A DNA stretch of 64,000 nt, from the NCBI GenBank assembly GCA_039679385.1, contig JBDKVB010000097.1, forward strand, positions 25,686 through 89,685. Direction: 5' to 3'. Positions within the stretch are counted from its first letter, which is position 1. Each line of letters begins with the position of its first letter. Below the pieces are notes generated by a model. That model saw only the letters and a program-made list of their open reading frames with translations. It did no database searches and was not told the DNA's origin. This DNA comes from Armatimonadia bacterium (GTDB taxonomy: Bacteria > Armatimonadota > Zipacnadia > Zipacnadales > JABUFB01). The translations under genes and the position numbers were made by a program. Shown here one piece after another: positions 27,213 to 35,771 of the stretch.

Positions 27213-27992
27213 CTACTCCGCCTTCTTCGCAGCGTCCCAGAGTGCGTCCATCTCCGCAAGGTCCATTCCGTGCAGGTCCTTGCCGGCAGCCTGCGCGGCG
27301 TCTTCGACATACCGGAAACGTCCGTAGAACCGCTCGCAAGCCATCCGCAACGCCTGCTCGCTGTCGACTTTGAGGAAGCGGGCCACGTTGACAACGGCGA
27401 AGAGCAGGTCACCCAGCTCGTGCGCAAGCGCCTGGCTGTCGCCGGTCTTCTGTGCCTGCTCGAGCTCGGCCAGCTCTTCACGGACCTTGGCAAGCGGACC
27501 GGAGATGTCCTCCCAGTCGAAGCCGACCTTGGAGGCCTTCTTCTGCAGAGAGGTTGCCCGCATCAGGGCGGGGAGCGCCGGGGGAACGCCGTCGAGGGCC
27601 GACTCCCGCTCGCCGTTCTCCGCTTCCATCCGTTTGAGCTGTTCCCAGTTGGTGACTACTTCGTCGCTGTCGCGCACCTCCACATCACCGAAGACGTGCG
27701 GGTGTCGGAAGGTGAGCTTTTCGCTGATGCGCCTGCAGACGTCCTCGATGCTGAAGTTGTGCTCTTCGTCGGCCACCTGGGCGTGGAAGACAACCTGCAG
27801 CAGGACGTCGCCCAGTTCGGCACAGAGCTTCTGGGGGTCGCCGCTGTCAACGGCCTCCAGCGTCTCATAGGCTTCCTCGAGCAGGTAGGGCTTGAGGGTT
27901 TGGTGGGTCTGCTCGCGGTCCCAGGGACAACCTTCCTCCGCACGGAGGCGGGCCATGATTCGTACGAGCTCGTCAAACTGCTTCATGTGCAA
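27213..27992 (-). CDS. mazG: Nucleoside triphosphate pyrophosphohydrolase MazG
   Basis: 259-residue protein with two tandem MazG domains. Each has the EExxE helix (LEEAYETLEAV near 38, VREELAELEQA near 168) and the partner ExxD helix (ELGDVLLQVVF and ELGDLLFAVVN). MazG hydrolyses NTPs to NMP and pyrophosphate as house-cleaning. The start is either ATG 27992 or the second ATG two codons later. It lies between a parvulin lipoprotein gene and rqcP, as in many Firmicutes. Confidence 0.93.
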   Translation of the reverse strand: MHMKQFDELVRIMARLRAEEGCPWDREQTHQTLKPYLLEEAYETLEAVDSGDPQKLCAELGDVLLQVVFHAQVADEEHNFSIEDVCRRISEKLTFRHPHVFGDVEVRDSDEVVTNWEQLKRMEAENGERESALDGVPPALPALMRATSLQKKASKVGFDWEDISGPLAKVREELAELEQAQKTGDSQALAHELGDLLFAVVNVARFLKVDSEQALRMACERFYGRFRYVEDAAQAAGKDLHGMDLAEMDALWDAAKKAE

Positions 27993-28092
27993 GGCCAGTC
28001 CTGTCGCAACGTTGGGCGCCCGCCTCTGTCAATGGCGGACGCCCGGAAACCGATCAAGGTCGGGTATGGCATGGAGGGGAGCTGACTGCGAA

Positions 28093-29079
28093 CTAGCGGC
28101 CCTGCGGCGCCGGCTGCTGCCCCTGCGGCTGAGCTTCGTTTGACCCCGCGGCGGGCGCCCCGGCTCCACCGGTGCCGAACTGCGGGAGGGCACTCTTGGG
28201 CTTGAACTTCTCGTTGAGGTCCGCGTACTTGGGGTCAACGATGTTAACGTTCGCCTTCGAGAGAAGTTCCTGAAGCAGCTCGGGGCCGGCCTTCGCCTGA
28301 CTGGCCTTGTACATCTCCTCGATCTTCTGGCGGTCGCGGTCGAAGTCAGCCTTCTGCGCAGGCGTGATGCTCTCGAGCTTGACGATGTACCATCGGCCCT
28401 GAGAGGTGATCGGCGCGCTCACGCTGCCCGGCTTGAGAGTGCGCAGTGCCTCAGCAACCTCTGCCGGGGAAATGGCCTGCCAGGGAAGCGGAGAGACCTT
28501 ACCGCCACGATCGCGGGTATCGGAGACGCTGTCCTGCTTGGCAAGATCGGCGAAGTTGGCGTTAGGCTTGGCCACCGACGCGGCGACGCGCTTCGCGACG
28601 TCTTCCGAAGCGACGACGATCTCACTGTAGTTGACCATCTCTGGCCGATCGAGCTGCATCTTGTACTGCTCGAAAAAGGCGCGCAGCGCCTTGTCGTCGA
28701 CTTTGACGTCCTTCGTGGCCAGCATCTCAAGCTTGAGGTTCGAAGCAATCTGGTCACGGAGGTCCTGCTCGGTCATGCCCTGAGCGGTCAGAGCCTTGTT
28801 GAGACCCTCTGCCCCGCCAAGCCGCTCTTTGAGCGTGTTGATCTGCTCGGTGATCTTTGCTTCCGGAATGGTGAGTTTGGCGGCGGTGAAGGCATCGTCC
28901 AGCAACTGACGCTGCACCATCGCTACCAAGGCGTCACGTCCGGATTCCTTCTCGAGTCGGTCGAGGAATTCCTTACGGGTGATCTTCTTCCCGTTGACCA
29001 CGGCAATCGGTTGGTTCCCGCAGCCTGCCAGGACGAGGAGGGAGCATGCTACGAGCAGCCCCGCTCCGATCAGCCTCAT
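28093..29079 (-). CDS. Parvulin-type peptidyl-prolyl isomerase lipoprotein (SurA/PrsA-like)
   Basis: Exported folding factor of about 328 residues. The N-terminus is a lipoprotein signal (hydrophobic AGLLVACSLLVL, lipobox LAGC). A SurA-like N-terminal helical domain (VNGKKITRKEFLDRL) precedes a parvulin domain (YSEIVVASEDVAKRV ... DRGGKVSPLPW ... GSVSAPITSQGRWYIVKLE) and a Pro/Gly/Gln-rich tail. It should help fold proteins crossing the cell envelope. ATG 29079 is used here; TTG 29091 is a real alternative because AAGGGAG lies 9 bases before it, whereas the ATG has only a weak site. A consensus promoter lies upstream at 29141-29169. Confidence 0.88.
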   Translation of the reverse strand: MRLIGAGLLVACSLLVLAGCGNQPIAVVNGKKITRKEFLDRLEKESGRDALVAMVQRQLLDDAFTAAKLTIPEAKITEQINTLKERLGGAEGLNKALTAQGMTEQDLRDQIASNLKLEMLATKDVKVDDKALRAFFEQYKMQLDRPEMVNYSEIVVASEDVAKRVAASVAKPNANFADLAKQDSVSDTRDRGGKVSPLPWQAISPAEVAEALRTLKPGSVSAPITSQGRWYIVKLESITPAQKADFDRDRQKIEEMYKASQAKAGPELLQELLSKANVNIVDPKYADLNEKFKPKSALPQFGTGGAGAPAAGSNEAQPQGQQPAPQGR

Positions 29080-29140
29080 GTACCTTGACAATACAGACAA
29101 CTCCCTTCGCAATGGGACAGCCGTCCAGAACAACCACGCG

Positions 29141-29169
29141 ATTATAGCATACGGCTCCCAGCGATACAA
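29141..29169 (-). promoter_or_regulatory. Sigma-70 promoter of the parvulin-mazG-rqcP genes
   Basis: TATAAT (29141-29146) with an extended TGC, 17-base spacer, and a partial -35 TTGTAT (29164-29169) on the minus strand, about 60 bases ahead of the lipoprotein start. Confidence 0.7.
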
Positions 29170-29352
29170 ACAAAAGTTGCCTTCCCAAGGTGCCCGTGGC
29201 CAGCGCTTCCGGCGGTCTGGCGGAGCCCTGATCGAGGCGGCACCCAGTTCGGTGCAGGCATGAGGGCAGGCTGCGAGCGGACGCCACGGAGTCGCAGGAG
29301 TAGGCCCCATGAGGGCAGATCGCCCCTGGGGCCCAGAAAGGGACGGACACCT

Positions 29353-30084
29353 CTAGTGAGGAACGGCCACAAGCAGCTCGCGGGCCGCGACGCCTCGTAG
29401 CCTGGCGATTGCCTGACTGTGGATCTGGCAGACCCGTGATTCGGTGACTCCGAGTACAGCACCGATCTCCTTGAGGGTCAGCCCCTCCTGGTAGTACATG
29501 CCGACGACCTGTCGCTCGCGCTCGGGCAGACGCTCGACGGCTCCGACCAGCACCCTCCGCACGTCCTCGTTCTCGACCTGCAGGGCCGGATCCGCAAACT
29601 CGCCGCAACCGTCCTGACGCGTGCTGGGCGGCTCGCGCTCGTCGTCGACTCCCGCGAGGGTCTCCTCGAGGGATAGCACGGCTGCTGCGCTTGTTTCGTC
29701 GAGAAGCTTGCGGTACTGGTCGATGTCGACGCCCATCGCCTCGGCGATCTCGGCCTCGGTCGGCGCCCGGCCCAGCTCGTACTCAAGGCCGGCCGACAGG
29801 GTCGCCAACTCCCTGGCCCTTCTCCGTACACTTCGTGGTGCCCAGTCCTTGGAGCGAAGCCACTCCATGATCTCGCCCTTGATCACCGAACTGGCATAGG
29901 TTGCGAGCTTCGCTCCGCGTCCTGGGTCATAGCGGTCGACTGCCTTGATCAGCCCCAGGATACCCGCACTCACCAAGTCTTCCCTTTCGACAGTCTCCGG
30001 CAGGTGTGCACCAATGCGCCCGACAATCTGGTGCACAAGACGAATATGATCGGCGATGAGACGCTCACGTTCGGCGCGAGTCAC
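29353..30084 (-). CDS. RNA polymerase sigma factor, FliA/WhiG family
   Basis: 243-residue alternative sigma factor. Region 2 is clear (DLVSAGILGLIKAVDRYDP, ATYASSVIKGEIMEWLR), region 3 follows (SVRRRARELATL), and region 4 has the helix-turn-helix LTLKEIGAVLGVTESRV with LPERERQVV before it. Length and motifs fit FliA/WhiG (sigma-28) rather than SigB/F. GTG 30084 has a GGGGGG-type site about 6 bases upstream; longer starts read through non-conserved sequence. No flagellar or anti-sigma genes are in the window, so the regulon is unknown. Confidence 0.9.
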   Translation of the reverse strand: MTRAERERLIADHIRLVHQIVGRIGAHLPETVEREDLVSAGILGLIKAVDRYDPGRGAKLATYASSVIKGEIMEWLRSKDWAPRSVRRRARELATLSAGLEYELGRAPTEAEIAEAMGVDIDQYRKLLDETSAAAVLSLEETLAGVDDEREPPSTRQDGCGEFADPALQVENEDVRRVLVGAVERLPERERQVVGMYYQEGLTLKEIGAVLGVTESRVCQIHSQAIARLRGVAARELLVAVPH

Positions 30085-30273
30085 CGGCCGTCCCCCCTGG
30101 GTGGTCTGCGTCAAATGGCCAAGTGCGGTCTTCGGCGGGTGGGTCGGGTTCGACGTCGACCGAGCTGCCCCAAGCCCGGACCAATCCCCGACTGCCGCCG
30201 GCGCCGCAGAGAATAGCCACAACTTAGACCATATTACACTTCTCGCGACATGACATCAGCTTCAGACATACAG

Positions 30274-30302
30274 AGAATAGGCGCTTTGCTCTGTTTTGTC
30301 AA
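30274..30302 (-). promoter_or_regulatory. Putative promoter of the sigma factor gene
   Basis: On the minus strand TTGACA (30297-30302) is separated by 17 bases from TATTCT (30274-30279). The leader to GTG 30084 would be about 185 bases. A second weak -10-like TAATAT lies nearer the gene. Confidence 0.6.
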
Positions 30303-30360
30303 CCACTCACTTCCAGAATGTATCCACTGTTGCTTGTCACGTACGTAAGGAGGCCGTTCT

Positions 30361-30519
30361 TTGACACAAATGCGTTATCGAGACATGCAGTCCGTCGATT
30401 GGGGTCGTGATAGCTGGGGACGTGACACGTCCGGGGGTGGCATGGGCAACCAGACGCACTGGTACCAGGCAAGGGGAAAGGGCAGAGAGAGGGCTTCTGG
30501 GGTCGGTGATCAGTGTTAG
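30361..30519 (+). CDS. Candidate small protein (52 aa), unknown
   Basis: A short plus-strand frame opposite to its neighbours starts with TTG 30361 (or ATG 30370) exactly 7 bases after AAGGAGG (30347-30353), the best Shine-Dalgarno match seen on this strand nearby. The product is Gly/Arg/Trp-rich with a doubled WGRD motif (DWGRDSWGRD), no membrane segment and one C-terminal Cys. It overlaps the end of the convergent kinase-like gene by a few bases. There is no clear promoter and no recognised family, so it could be a chance frame. Confidence 0.28.
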   Translation: MTQMRYRDMQSVDWGRDSWGRDTSGGGMGNQTHWYQARGKGRERASGVGDQC

Positions 30520-31301
30520 GCCGCAGCGCCAATCCTGCTGCAGTTGCTGTGCAGGGGCGCTAACCGGAGCGTGATGCCCACCCACTCGCCAAGGGGTTCG
30601 ACAGCCCCACCATGCTGAGCGATGAGGCTGCAGACGGAGAGTAGCGGCAGTCGGTGCCAGGGCAGACCGGAGCTGTCAACGGGGAGCCCGGGGCCTGCTT
30701 CTGGGGCTTCGGCCAGCATGGTCAGCGTGGTGTCATCGGAGGGGCTAACCGGCGATGCCTCCATGAGTCTGGCAGTGACCTGCCCTCCCGGGGGCGTGAT
30801 GCTTACGAGGACGTGCAGCACACATCGAACAGCATGGTGCAGGGCCTGCGGAACGCCTGCCACCATCACCGGCTCCGAGGCAGTGAGCAGCGTGGTCGTT
30901 ACCTGGCGCGAACCGCTCAGCGGGGACAAGTCGGCAGCGGCCCCGCGCAGAACCCGCGCGAGGTCGACGGGCTCCATGGGCGCGTCCTGGAGCTGCTCCT
31001 CGTCCGCCAGCATGACCAGGCTCTCCAGACCCCAGGCGATGGTCCGTGCCTGATCAGACACGACGCCTGCCAGCCTGGCGCGCATCCTGGGGTCGTCCCG
31101 CTCGGCAAGGATCTCGGCGGCCATCTGGATTGCCGTCAGCGGCGACCGCAGATCGTGGGCGAGCATGTGGGCGAAGTCACGATCAATGAACTGCGGGCAT
31201 TGCAGGCCAGGAAAGGCATGGCGCCCTGTGGCCTGGTCGCCTGCCAGTGGGTCGTCCGCGTCATGCTTCAGCAGGGCAGCAGTCGGGCGAGGCATTCGCA
31301 A
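30516..31301 (-). CDS. Degenerate histidine-kinase-like protein (HisKA with eroded ATPase domain)
   Basis: 261 residues. A clear HisKA dimerisation helix with H-box HMLAHDLRSPLTAI (His near 50) is followed by a domain aligned with HATPase only at its edges (GVPQALHHAVRCVLHVL, TPPGGQVTARL, and the final LIAQHGGAVEP...GITLRLAPL). The N-box Asn and the DxGxG G1 box are absent, so ATP binding is doubtful. It might be a phospho-acceptor or anti-kinase scaffold, or a decaying gene. The start is TTG 31301 or ATG 31295; AGGAGGTG lies too far upstream for either, and the codons between are not start codons. No sensor or membrane region is present. Confidence 0.65.
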   Translation of the reverse strand: MRMPRPTAALLKHDADDPLAGDQATGRHAFPGLQCPQFIDRDFAHMLAHDLRSPLTAIQMAAEILAERDDPRMRARLAGVVSDQARTIAWGLESLVMLADEEQLQDAPMEPVDLARVLRGAAADLSPLSGSRQVTTTLLTASEPVMVAGVPQALHHAVRCVLHVLVSITPPGGQVTARLMEASPVSPSDDTTLTMLAEAPEAGPGLPVDSSGLPWHRLPLLSVCSLIAQHGGAVEPLGEWVGITLRLAPLHSNCSRIGAAA

Positions 31302-31426
31302 GCATCCGTTCCATGGCGGTTCTGGCTGAAGTACTACACCTCCTATCGGTGAGCGAGGACCATGCCTGAACCAACGGCGGCGTAACGGAAGCGTTGCGGA
31401 AAGACTCCAGGGAGTCTGCCCGGACC

Positions 31427-32416
31427 TTAGTGCGTACGGGTCAGCAGGTCGTGCAGCGCGGGCAAGGTGTCGAGGAAGTTGCCCGCCACCATGTAGCCCT
31501 GTCCGCCGAAGGCCTGCGGGATCCGCGTCACCACGCTCTTGATGTCCCTGTAGTAGAACTTGTGCTTCGAAGGGTCGACGATATCGTCTGGGGCTCCCGT
31601 GCGCAGATCGAAGTTGGCGGTGATAAGCCCCGTGGGGGCCTTCCCAAGATTGGCGGCCATCGACACCGTCTTGAGGAGGACCTCCGGGCCGGTCACGGCC
31701 GACCCAACGTTCAGGACCACTCCCCCACCGGCCAGATGAGTGACGTGCTCGGCGAACACTCCCAGGTCGCGACCGCTGCAGCCGCCCTTCGCCTCGCCGT
31801 CGAACTCTGGATGCTGGTCGATGATGTCCGTGCCCAGGGTTGCGTGGACCGTCGCCGGGACGCCGAGGGCGTAGGCCTGCCCCAACAGGCTGAAGTCGCG
31901 GTGCGGGCAGTCGACCCCGAGCGGGGCGCCTGTGGCGATCAGTCGTCCCAGGCTCTCCCCGTACCCTAGTCGTTCGCGATTGCCGGCTTTGAGGGCAAGG
32001 TTCATGTAGCGGCCGGTCTCCTCCGCCATCCCGAACAGACCCTTGGGCAGGGCGTTCGGCACGCTCTCGCTGGTCTCACCGATCAGCGAGAGCTCGAAGT
32101 CGTGGATGGAGCCGGCTCCGTTCGTTGCGAGAAGCGTGATGATCCCGCGCCGCATCAGATCGATGAGCAAGGGTGACTGCCCCAGCTTGATACAGTGGGC
32201 TCCCGTGAACAGGATGACGGGCAGGTTGCGGGACCGCGCTTCGAGAACGCGCTGGGCAACTTCCTGCAAAGTATCGTCCTGCCAACGCTGAGCCGCACCG
32301 GCGGTTGCCTCAGGCGAGACCAACTGGTGGAGCTTGAGCACATTGGGGCGCTCGGCCAGCGGGTAAGTCTTCACCTGTGACCAGTCGAAGAAGGGGTATC
32401 GGCCGGCATACTCCAT
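31427..32416 (-). CDS. Deoxyhypusine-synthase-like family protein
   Basis: 329-residue protein with Rossmann-like features of the deoxyhypusine/homospermidine synthase superfamily: ILFTGAHCIKLG, TNGAGSIHDFELSLIGETSE, GTDIIDQHPEFDGEA and GGGVVLNVGSAVTGPEV. In bacteria such proteins occur without eIF5A and their substrate is often unknown; this one lacks an obvious canonical catalytic Lys motif, so I do not call it a true DHS. It begins 14 bases after the stop of the MFS transporter gene, suggesting a two-gene operon. Family assignment is by motif memory and needs a profile search. Confidence 0.5.
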   Translation of the reverse strand: MEYAGRYPFFDWSQVKTYPLAERPNVLKLHQLVSPEATAGAAQRWQDDTLQEVAQRVLEARSRNLPVILFTGAHCIKLGQSPLLIDLMRRGIITLLATNGAGSIHDFELSLIGETSESVPNALPKGLFGMAEETGRYMNLALKAGNRERLGYGESLGRLIATGAPLGVDCPHRDFSLLGQAYALGVPATVHATLGTDIIDQHPEFDGEAKGGCSGRDLGVFAEHVTHLAGGGVVLNVGSAVTGPEVLLKTVSMAANLGKAPTGLITANFDLRTGAPDDIVDPSKHKFYYRDIKSVVTRIPQAFGGQGYMVAGNFLDTLPALHDLLTRTH

Positions 32417-32430
32417 GGGTAACGTCTCCT

Positions 32431-33996
32431 CTAGGCCGGAGGGCCTGGTTCTGATGGCGGTTCAAGGGGCAGCTTCTGCCCACGCAGCCTTGCCGCCGTG
32501 CGTCGCAGAGCCCGAGCCGCGCGTCGGGCAGTGCGAGTTGTCGTTCGTCCTGCCGCGACCGAGACGACGCGGAAGGAGTACTCGAGCCCCAGGAAGGGGT
32601 TCACTGATCGCACGTGACTGAGCACGCGGATCATGTGGCGGACGGATTTGGCCTTGGGTTCCTCAACCTTCTGGAACCTCCGCGAACCCAGCCAGCGAGT
32701 GGTGCTGGAGGCCAGGAAGATGAAGTGGTAGTTGAGGAAGGTAAAGTCCCCCACGTGCAGTGCCAGGTGTTCGGTATGCTGCAGGATATACCCCGCGATA
32801 ACCGGCATGATCAGGCTGGGAAGTCCGCCGAGCGCATAGTAGATGGCGATGTACACGGACTTGCGCTTCTGCGGCGTGATCTTGAAGACCATGTTCATCT
32901 CGGCGAGGGAATACCCGGACCAGGAGGCGCCGCCGATGGCATTGGCCAGTAGGAAGGGCCACCAGGCACCGTTCGCAGTCAGCGCCCAGAAGACCGGCAT
33001 GAGGCTCACTCCGGTCAGGCAGGCGGACATGACGGGGCGACTGCCGAAGTGGTCGTTCAGCCTTCCCCACAGCCGGACCATGAAGAGACTTCCCGCCGAG
33101 CTGACTGCACCGAACAGCCCCATCAGCCAGTAGGGCAAGTCCATGACCTTGATCATGTACACCGACACAAAGGGGCTGGCGATCCAGACCCCGCTGGTGA
33201 CCAGAGCCGAGAAGGTGACGAAGTTGCGGAAGTTGGCGTCGCTCCAGGCCTCGCGCACAGCGGAGAGGAAATGGAGGCGATCACCCTCCTCCTCGCCACC
33301 CCGGATGGGCGGCTCCGGACAGCGGATGAGCGTGTACCAGCTCACCAATCCACAGGCGAGAGCGATGGCGAAAACGATCAGGAAGCTGCCGGGGCTGTCC
33401 TTGCCGTGCTGGACCTTCCATATGTCGACGAACTTGCCCGCAACGAAGGCCACGATGGCCGAGACCGTGCCGGCCCAGAGGGTCCGTCGGGCGAAGTAAC
33501 GGCCGCGGATCCGTGCCGGGACAAGGTCGGCCATCCAGGCGAACCAGCTCACCGAGGCAAAGCCTGCCATGAGCGCCGACAGAACTGAGACGAGGGAGAG
33601 AACAATCAGCGCCTTCGGGGAGACGCCGCGCTGGTAGCCAATCAGTGGGAGCGCAAGCACGAAGAGCCACAGCATGCGCGCCGGTCCAAAGACCCAGACG
33701 CTGATCCTCTTGCGAACCTGGTGGCGCTCAACGAAGTAGGACCCAAGCGGCTGCATCAGCGCCGATAGCCGAGGGAGGCCGGACAGGAGACCGATGATGG
33801 TATCGGTCGCACCGAGGAGGAGAGCGAAACCCGTCAGGAAGACGCCGCTCGTGAGAGCGCCCATGGTCGACGAGAGGACGCCATCCCACACGATCCAACG
33901 CATCCCCGCTTCGCGCTCACGGTCGGGAAGGCCGGGCCGAGGAGTGGTCGTAGCCTGTGGCTGAGCTGATGGCTTCTGGGGCTCGATGCTGGTCAC
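32431..33996 (-). CDS. Major facilitator superfamily transporter
   Basis: 521-residue integral membrane protein with about 12 predicted helices (GALTSGVFLTGFALLLGA, MLWLFVLALPLIGY, SFLIVFAIALACGLVSWY, PFLLANAIGGASWSGY, ...) and a long, basic, Arg-rich cytoplasmic tail of about 80 residues. DLVPARIRGRYFARR resembles the A-like MFS loop and RLWGRLNDHFGSR the matching C-half loop. Substrate unknown. The GTG start at 33996 has only a weak ribosome site; ATG at residue 32 (MRWIVWDG) is an alternative just before the first helix. It is probably co-transcribed with the downstream deoxyhypusine-synthase-like gene. Confidence 0.82.
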   Translation of the reverse strand: MTSIEPQKPSAQPQATTTPRPGLPDREREAGMRWIVWDGVLSSTMGALTSGVFLTGFALLLGATDTIIGLLSGLPRLSALMQPLGSYFVERHQVRKRISVWVFGPARMLWLFVLALPLIGYQRGVSPKALIVLSLVSVLSALMAGFASVSWFAWMADLVPARIRGRYFARRTLWAGTVSAIVAFVAGKFVDIWKVQHGKDSPGSFLIVFAIALACGLVSWYTLIRCPEPPIRGGEEEGDRLHFLSAVREAWSDANFRNFVTFSALVTSGVWIASPFVSVYMIKVMDLPYWLMGLFGAVSSAGSLFMVRLWGRLNDHFGSRPVMSACLTGVSLMPVFWALTANGAWWPFLLANAIGGASWSGYSLAEMNMVFKITPQKRKSVYIAIYYALGGLPSLIMPVIAGYILQHTEHLALHVGDFTFLNYHFIFLASSTTRWLGSRRFQKVEEPKAKSVRHMIRVLSHVRSVNPFLGLEYSFRVVSVAAGRTTTRTARRAARALRRTAARLRGQKLPLEPPSEPGPPA

Positions 33997-34131
33997 GGGA
34001 AAGGCCGACCTCAGAGAAGCAGTGTCTCACAGGCGACCTATCATGGACCACTCGCCCGCAAAAGGCAAGCCTTGTCGGAGGGTATCCGTGAGCGATCTTT
34101 GGGCCTGCGGAAATGGACCTCGTGGCAACGC

Positions 34132-34160
34132 TTGACAGGGCCAGGGAGCCATGGTATATT
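34132..34160 (+). promoter_or_regulatory. Consensus promoter of tRNA-Glu
   Basis: TTGACA (34132-34137), 17-base spacer, TATATT (34155-34160). It lies 18 bases before the mature tRNA 5' end. Confidence 0.88.
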
Positions 34161-34178
34161 TGCCAACCGTCGACTGGT

Positions 34179-34253
34179 GCCCCCATAGTCTAGCGGTCAG
34201 GACGGCGGGTTCTCAGCCCGTTAGCCGGGGTTCGAATCCCCGTGGGGGTACCA
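34179..34253 (+). tRNA. tRNA-Glu (anticodon CUC)
   Basis: 75-nt cloverleaf with encoded CCA. The acceptor stem is GCCCCCA/TGGGGGT (first pair G-U), D-arm GTCTAGCGGTCAGGAC, anticodon loop TTCTCAG giving CUC, and T-loop GGTTCGAATCC. The D-arm and ATAGTCTAGC start are typical of tRNA-Glu. Confidence 0.94.
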
Positions 34254-34333
34254 TCAGAAGCCTATGAGACGCCTGGTTGCCGACTTGTAGCTGTACTGGT
34301 GAGGGTCTGGTCGGGCGCCGGCCTTCGTATGAA

Positions 34334-34358
34334 GTCGCGCGCACGCGCGGCTTTTTTT
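34334..34358 (+). terminator. Intrinsic terminator after tRNA-Glu
   Basis: A 7-bp GC-rich stem (34334-34340 with 34345-34351), 4-base loop, followed by seven Ts. It closes the short tRNA transcription unit. Confidence 0.85.
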
Positions 34359-34488
34359 GTTCTGGGGCGGGGGTACACGGCCGTCTCCTTCGGTGCTCTC
34401 CCCTTACTCGCAAGTGCTGGGAAGGGGCGCCGCGTGGGTTTCCTGCCGGTCCTGCGGCAGGGCTGCGGCCCCAGTACGGAGAGTGATC

Positions 34489-35661
34489 ATGCGCGGTATA
34501 GTCCTCGCGGGCCTTCTGGTCTGCACTCTAGGCATGTCCTATGCGGCAGTTGGCGACCTTCCGGCGCAGTATCCAACTGAGCCGGACGAGGCCGTAGCTA
34601 TGTTCCTCTATGCTCGCGAAACCCTCAAGCCAGCGACACCCACCATCGGTGAAGGCGAGATCCGTCCGGCAGACTACACCAGCAAGGCCGTGGAACTGCA
34701 AGCCAACCTGGCCGGCCGCATCGTCGTGAATGCGCACGACCCCGCGGCTCGCTCCGTGATCGTGCGGCTCGCACTGCTCAATGGCCAGTGCATCAACGTC
34801 AACTCCACCAGCGAGCTGACCGGCATGCAGGAAGGCGACAGCGTTCGGGCTGTCCTGGATGTCCCACCGGCGCCTGAACTGGAGTTGCGGTTCCGCCTGC
34901 GCGGCATTGTCCTCGAGTACGATCTGCCCCGCGCAGCGTCGCTGGCCCCGGCAGCGAAGCCGGCATCCCCGGCCCAGAGCACTCCCGCACGAGCCGCTTC
35001 TTCGGCTCCTGCTACCACGGCCGCCGCCGGTTCAGCCCTACCGCCCGAGTACCGGGATGATCGGGTTGCGGTCCAGGTACCGTCACTGGCCAGGTTCGCG
35101 GTGCCAACTCAGCGCACCCCTCGCACTGGTCAGGAAGGCGCCTGGGACCCCGTGGGCAACGTTGGATACCCGGTAATCGACCAGCGCAAGCTGGAGGTGT
35201 GGACCAACTGGATTCGGCGCTGCAACTCCAAGCTCAGTGAGCGCCAGGCGGACTGGATCTGCCGCTGGGTGATCTATTACTCGGCCGTCAACGGCGTCGA
35301 CCACCGGCTGATGTTCGCCATGATGAAGTGCGAGTCGGACTTCGATCCGTTCTGCGTCTCACGTGCGGGTGCCGTGGGCCTCACACAGCTCATGCCCTGC
35401 AACCTGGAGGACTTTCGCGTCGCGAACAAGTGGAACGTGCAGGACAACATCCGGGCCGGCGTCGAGCACTTCGCCGAGATGCTCAGGATGTGGTCGGGAC
35501 GCAGCAACTACGAGCAGTTCGCTCTTGCGGCGGCCTCCTACAATGCCGGCCCAAACCGTGTGAAACGGTGCGGCGGTATCCCCGACATCACGGAGACCAA
35601 GAACTACGTCAAGAAGCTCGGCGACCTCTTCTACCAGTTGTGTAAGGACGGGTACCCGTAG
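34489..35661 (+). CDS. Secreted lytic transglycosylase (SLT domain)
   Basis: 390-residue exported peptidoglycan hydrolase. A signal peptide (GIVLAGLLVCTLGMSYA) is followed by a beta-rich N-terminal domain of unknown role, an Ala/Pro/Ser linker (about 150-185) and a C-terminal SLT domain. The catalytic Glu lies in MKCESDFDP (about 282), with AGAVGLTQLMP and AASYNAGPNRV completing the family signature. Six Cys cluster in the SLT domain and may form disulfides. The ATG at 34489 has GGAGAG upstream; longer in-frame starts overlap the tRNA terminator. A hairpin terminator follows. Confidence 0.9.
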   Translation: MRGIVLAGLLVCTLGMSYAAVGDLPAQYPTEPDEAVAMFLYARETLKPATPTIGEGEIRPADYTSKAVELQANLAGRIVVNAHDPAARSVIVRLALLNGQCINVNSTSELTGMQEGDSVRAVLDVPPAPELELRFRLRGIVLEYDLPRAASLAPAAKPASPAQSTPARAASSAPATTAAAGSALPPEYRDDRVAVQVPSLARFAVPTQRTPRTGQEGAWDPVGNVGYPVIDQRKLEVWTNWIRRCNSKLSERQADWICRWVIYYSAVNGVDHRLMFAMMKCESDFDPFCVSRAGAVGLTQLMPCNLEDFRVANKWNVQDNIRAGVEHFAEMLRMWSGRSNYEQFALAAASYNAGPNRVKRCGGIPDITETKNYVKKLGDLFYQLCKDGYP

Positions 35662-35714
35662 ACGCGTGGCCGGGGCCAAAGCCTCACCCGGAAACAACTA
35701 CCCCAGACACAAAC

Positions 35715-35750
35715 AGGGCGGCCTCGAATAGAGGTCGCCCTTTGCTTTGT
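35715..35750 (+). terminator. Intrinsic terminator after the transglycosylase gene
   Basis: 11-bp stem (35715-35725 with 35731-35741, one G-U pair), loop GAATA, followed by TTGCTTTGT. It separates the gene from the convergent amidase gene. Confidence 0.8.
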
Positions 35751-35771
35751 ATGGGAAGCTTGCGCGGAAGA

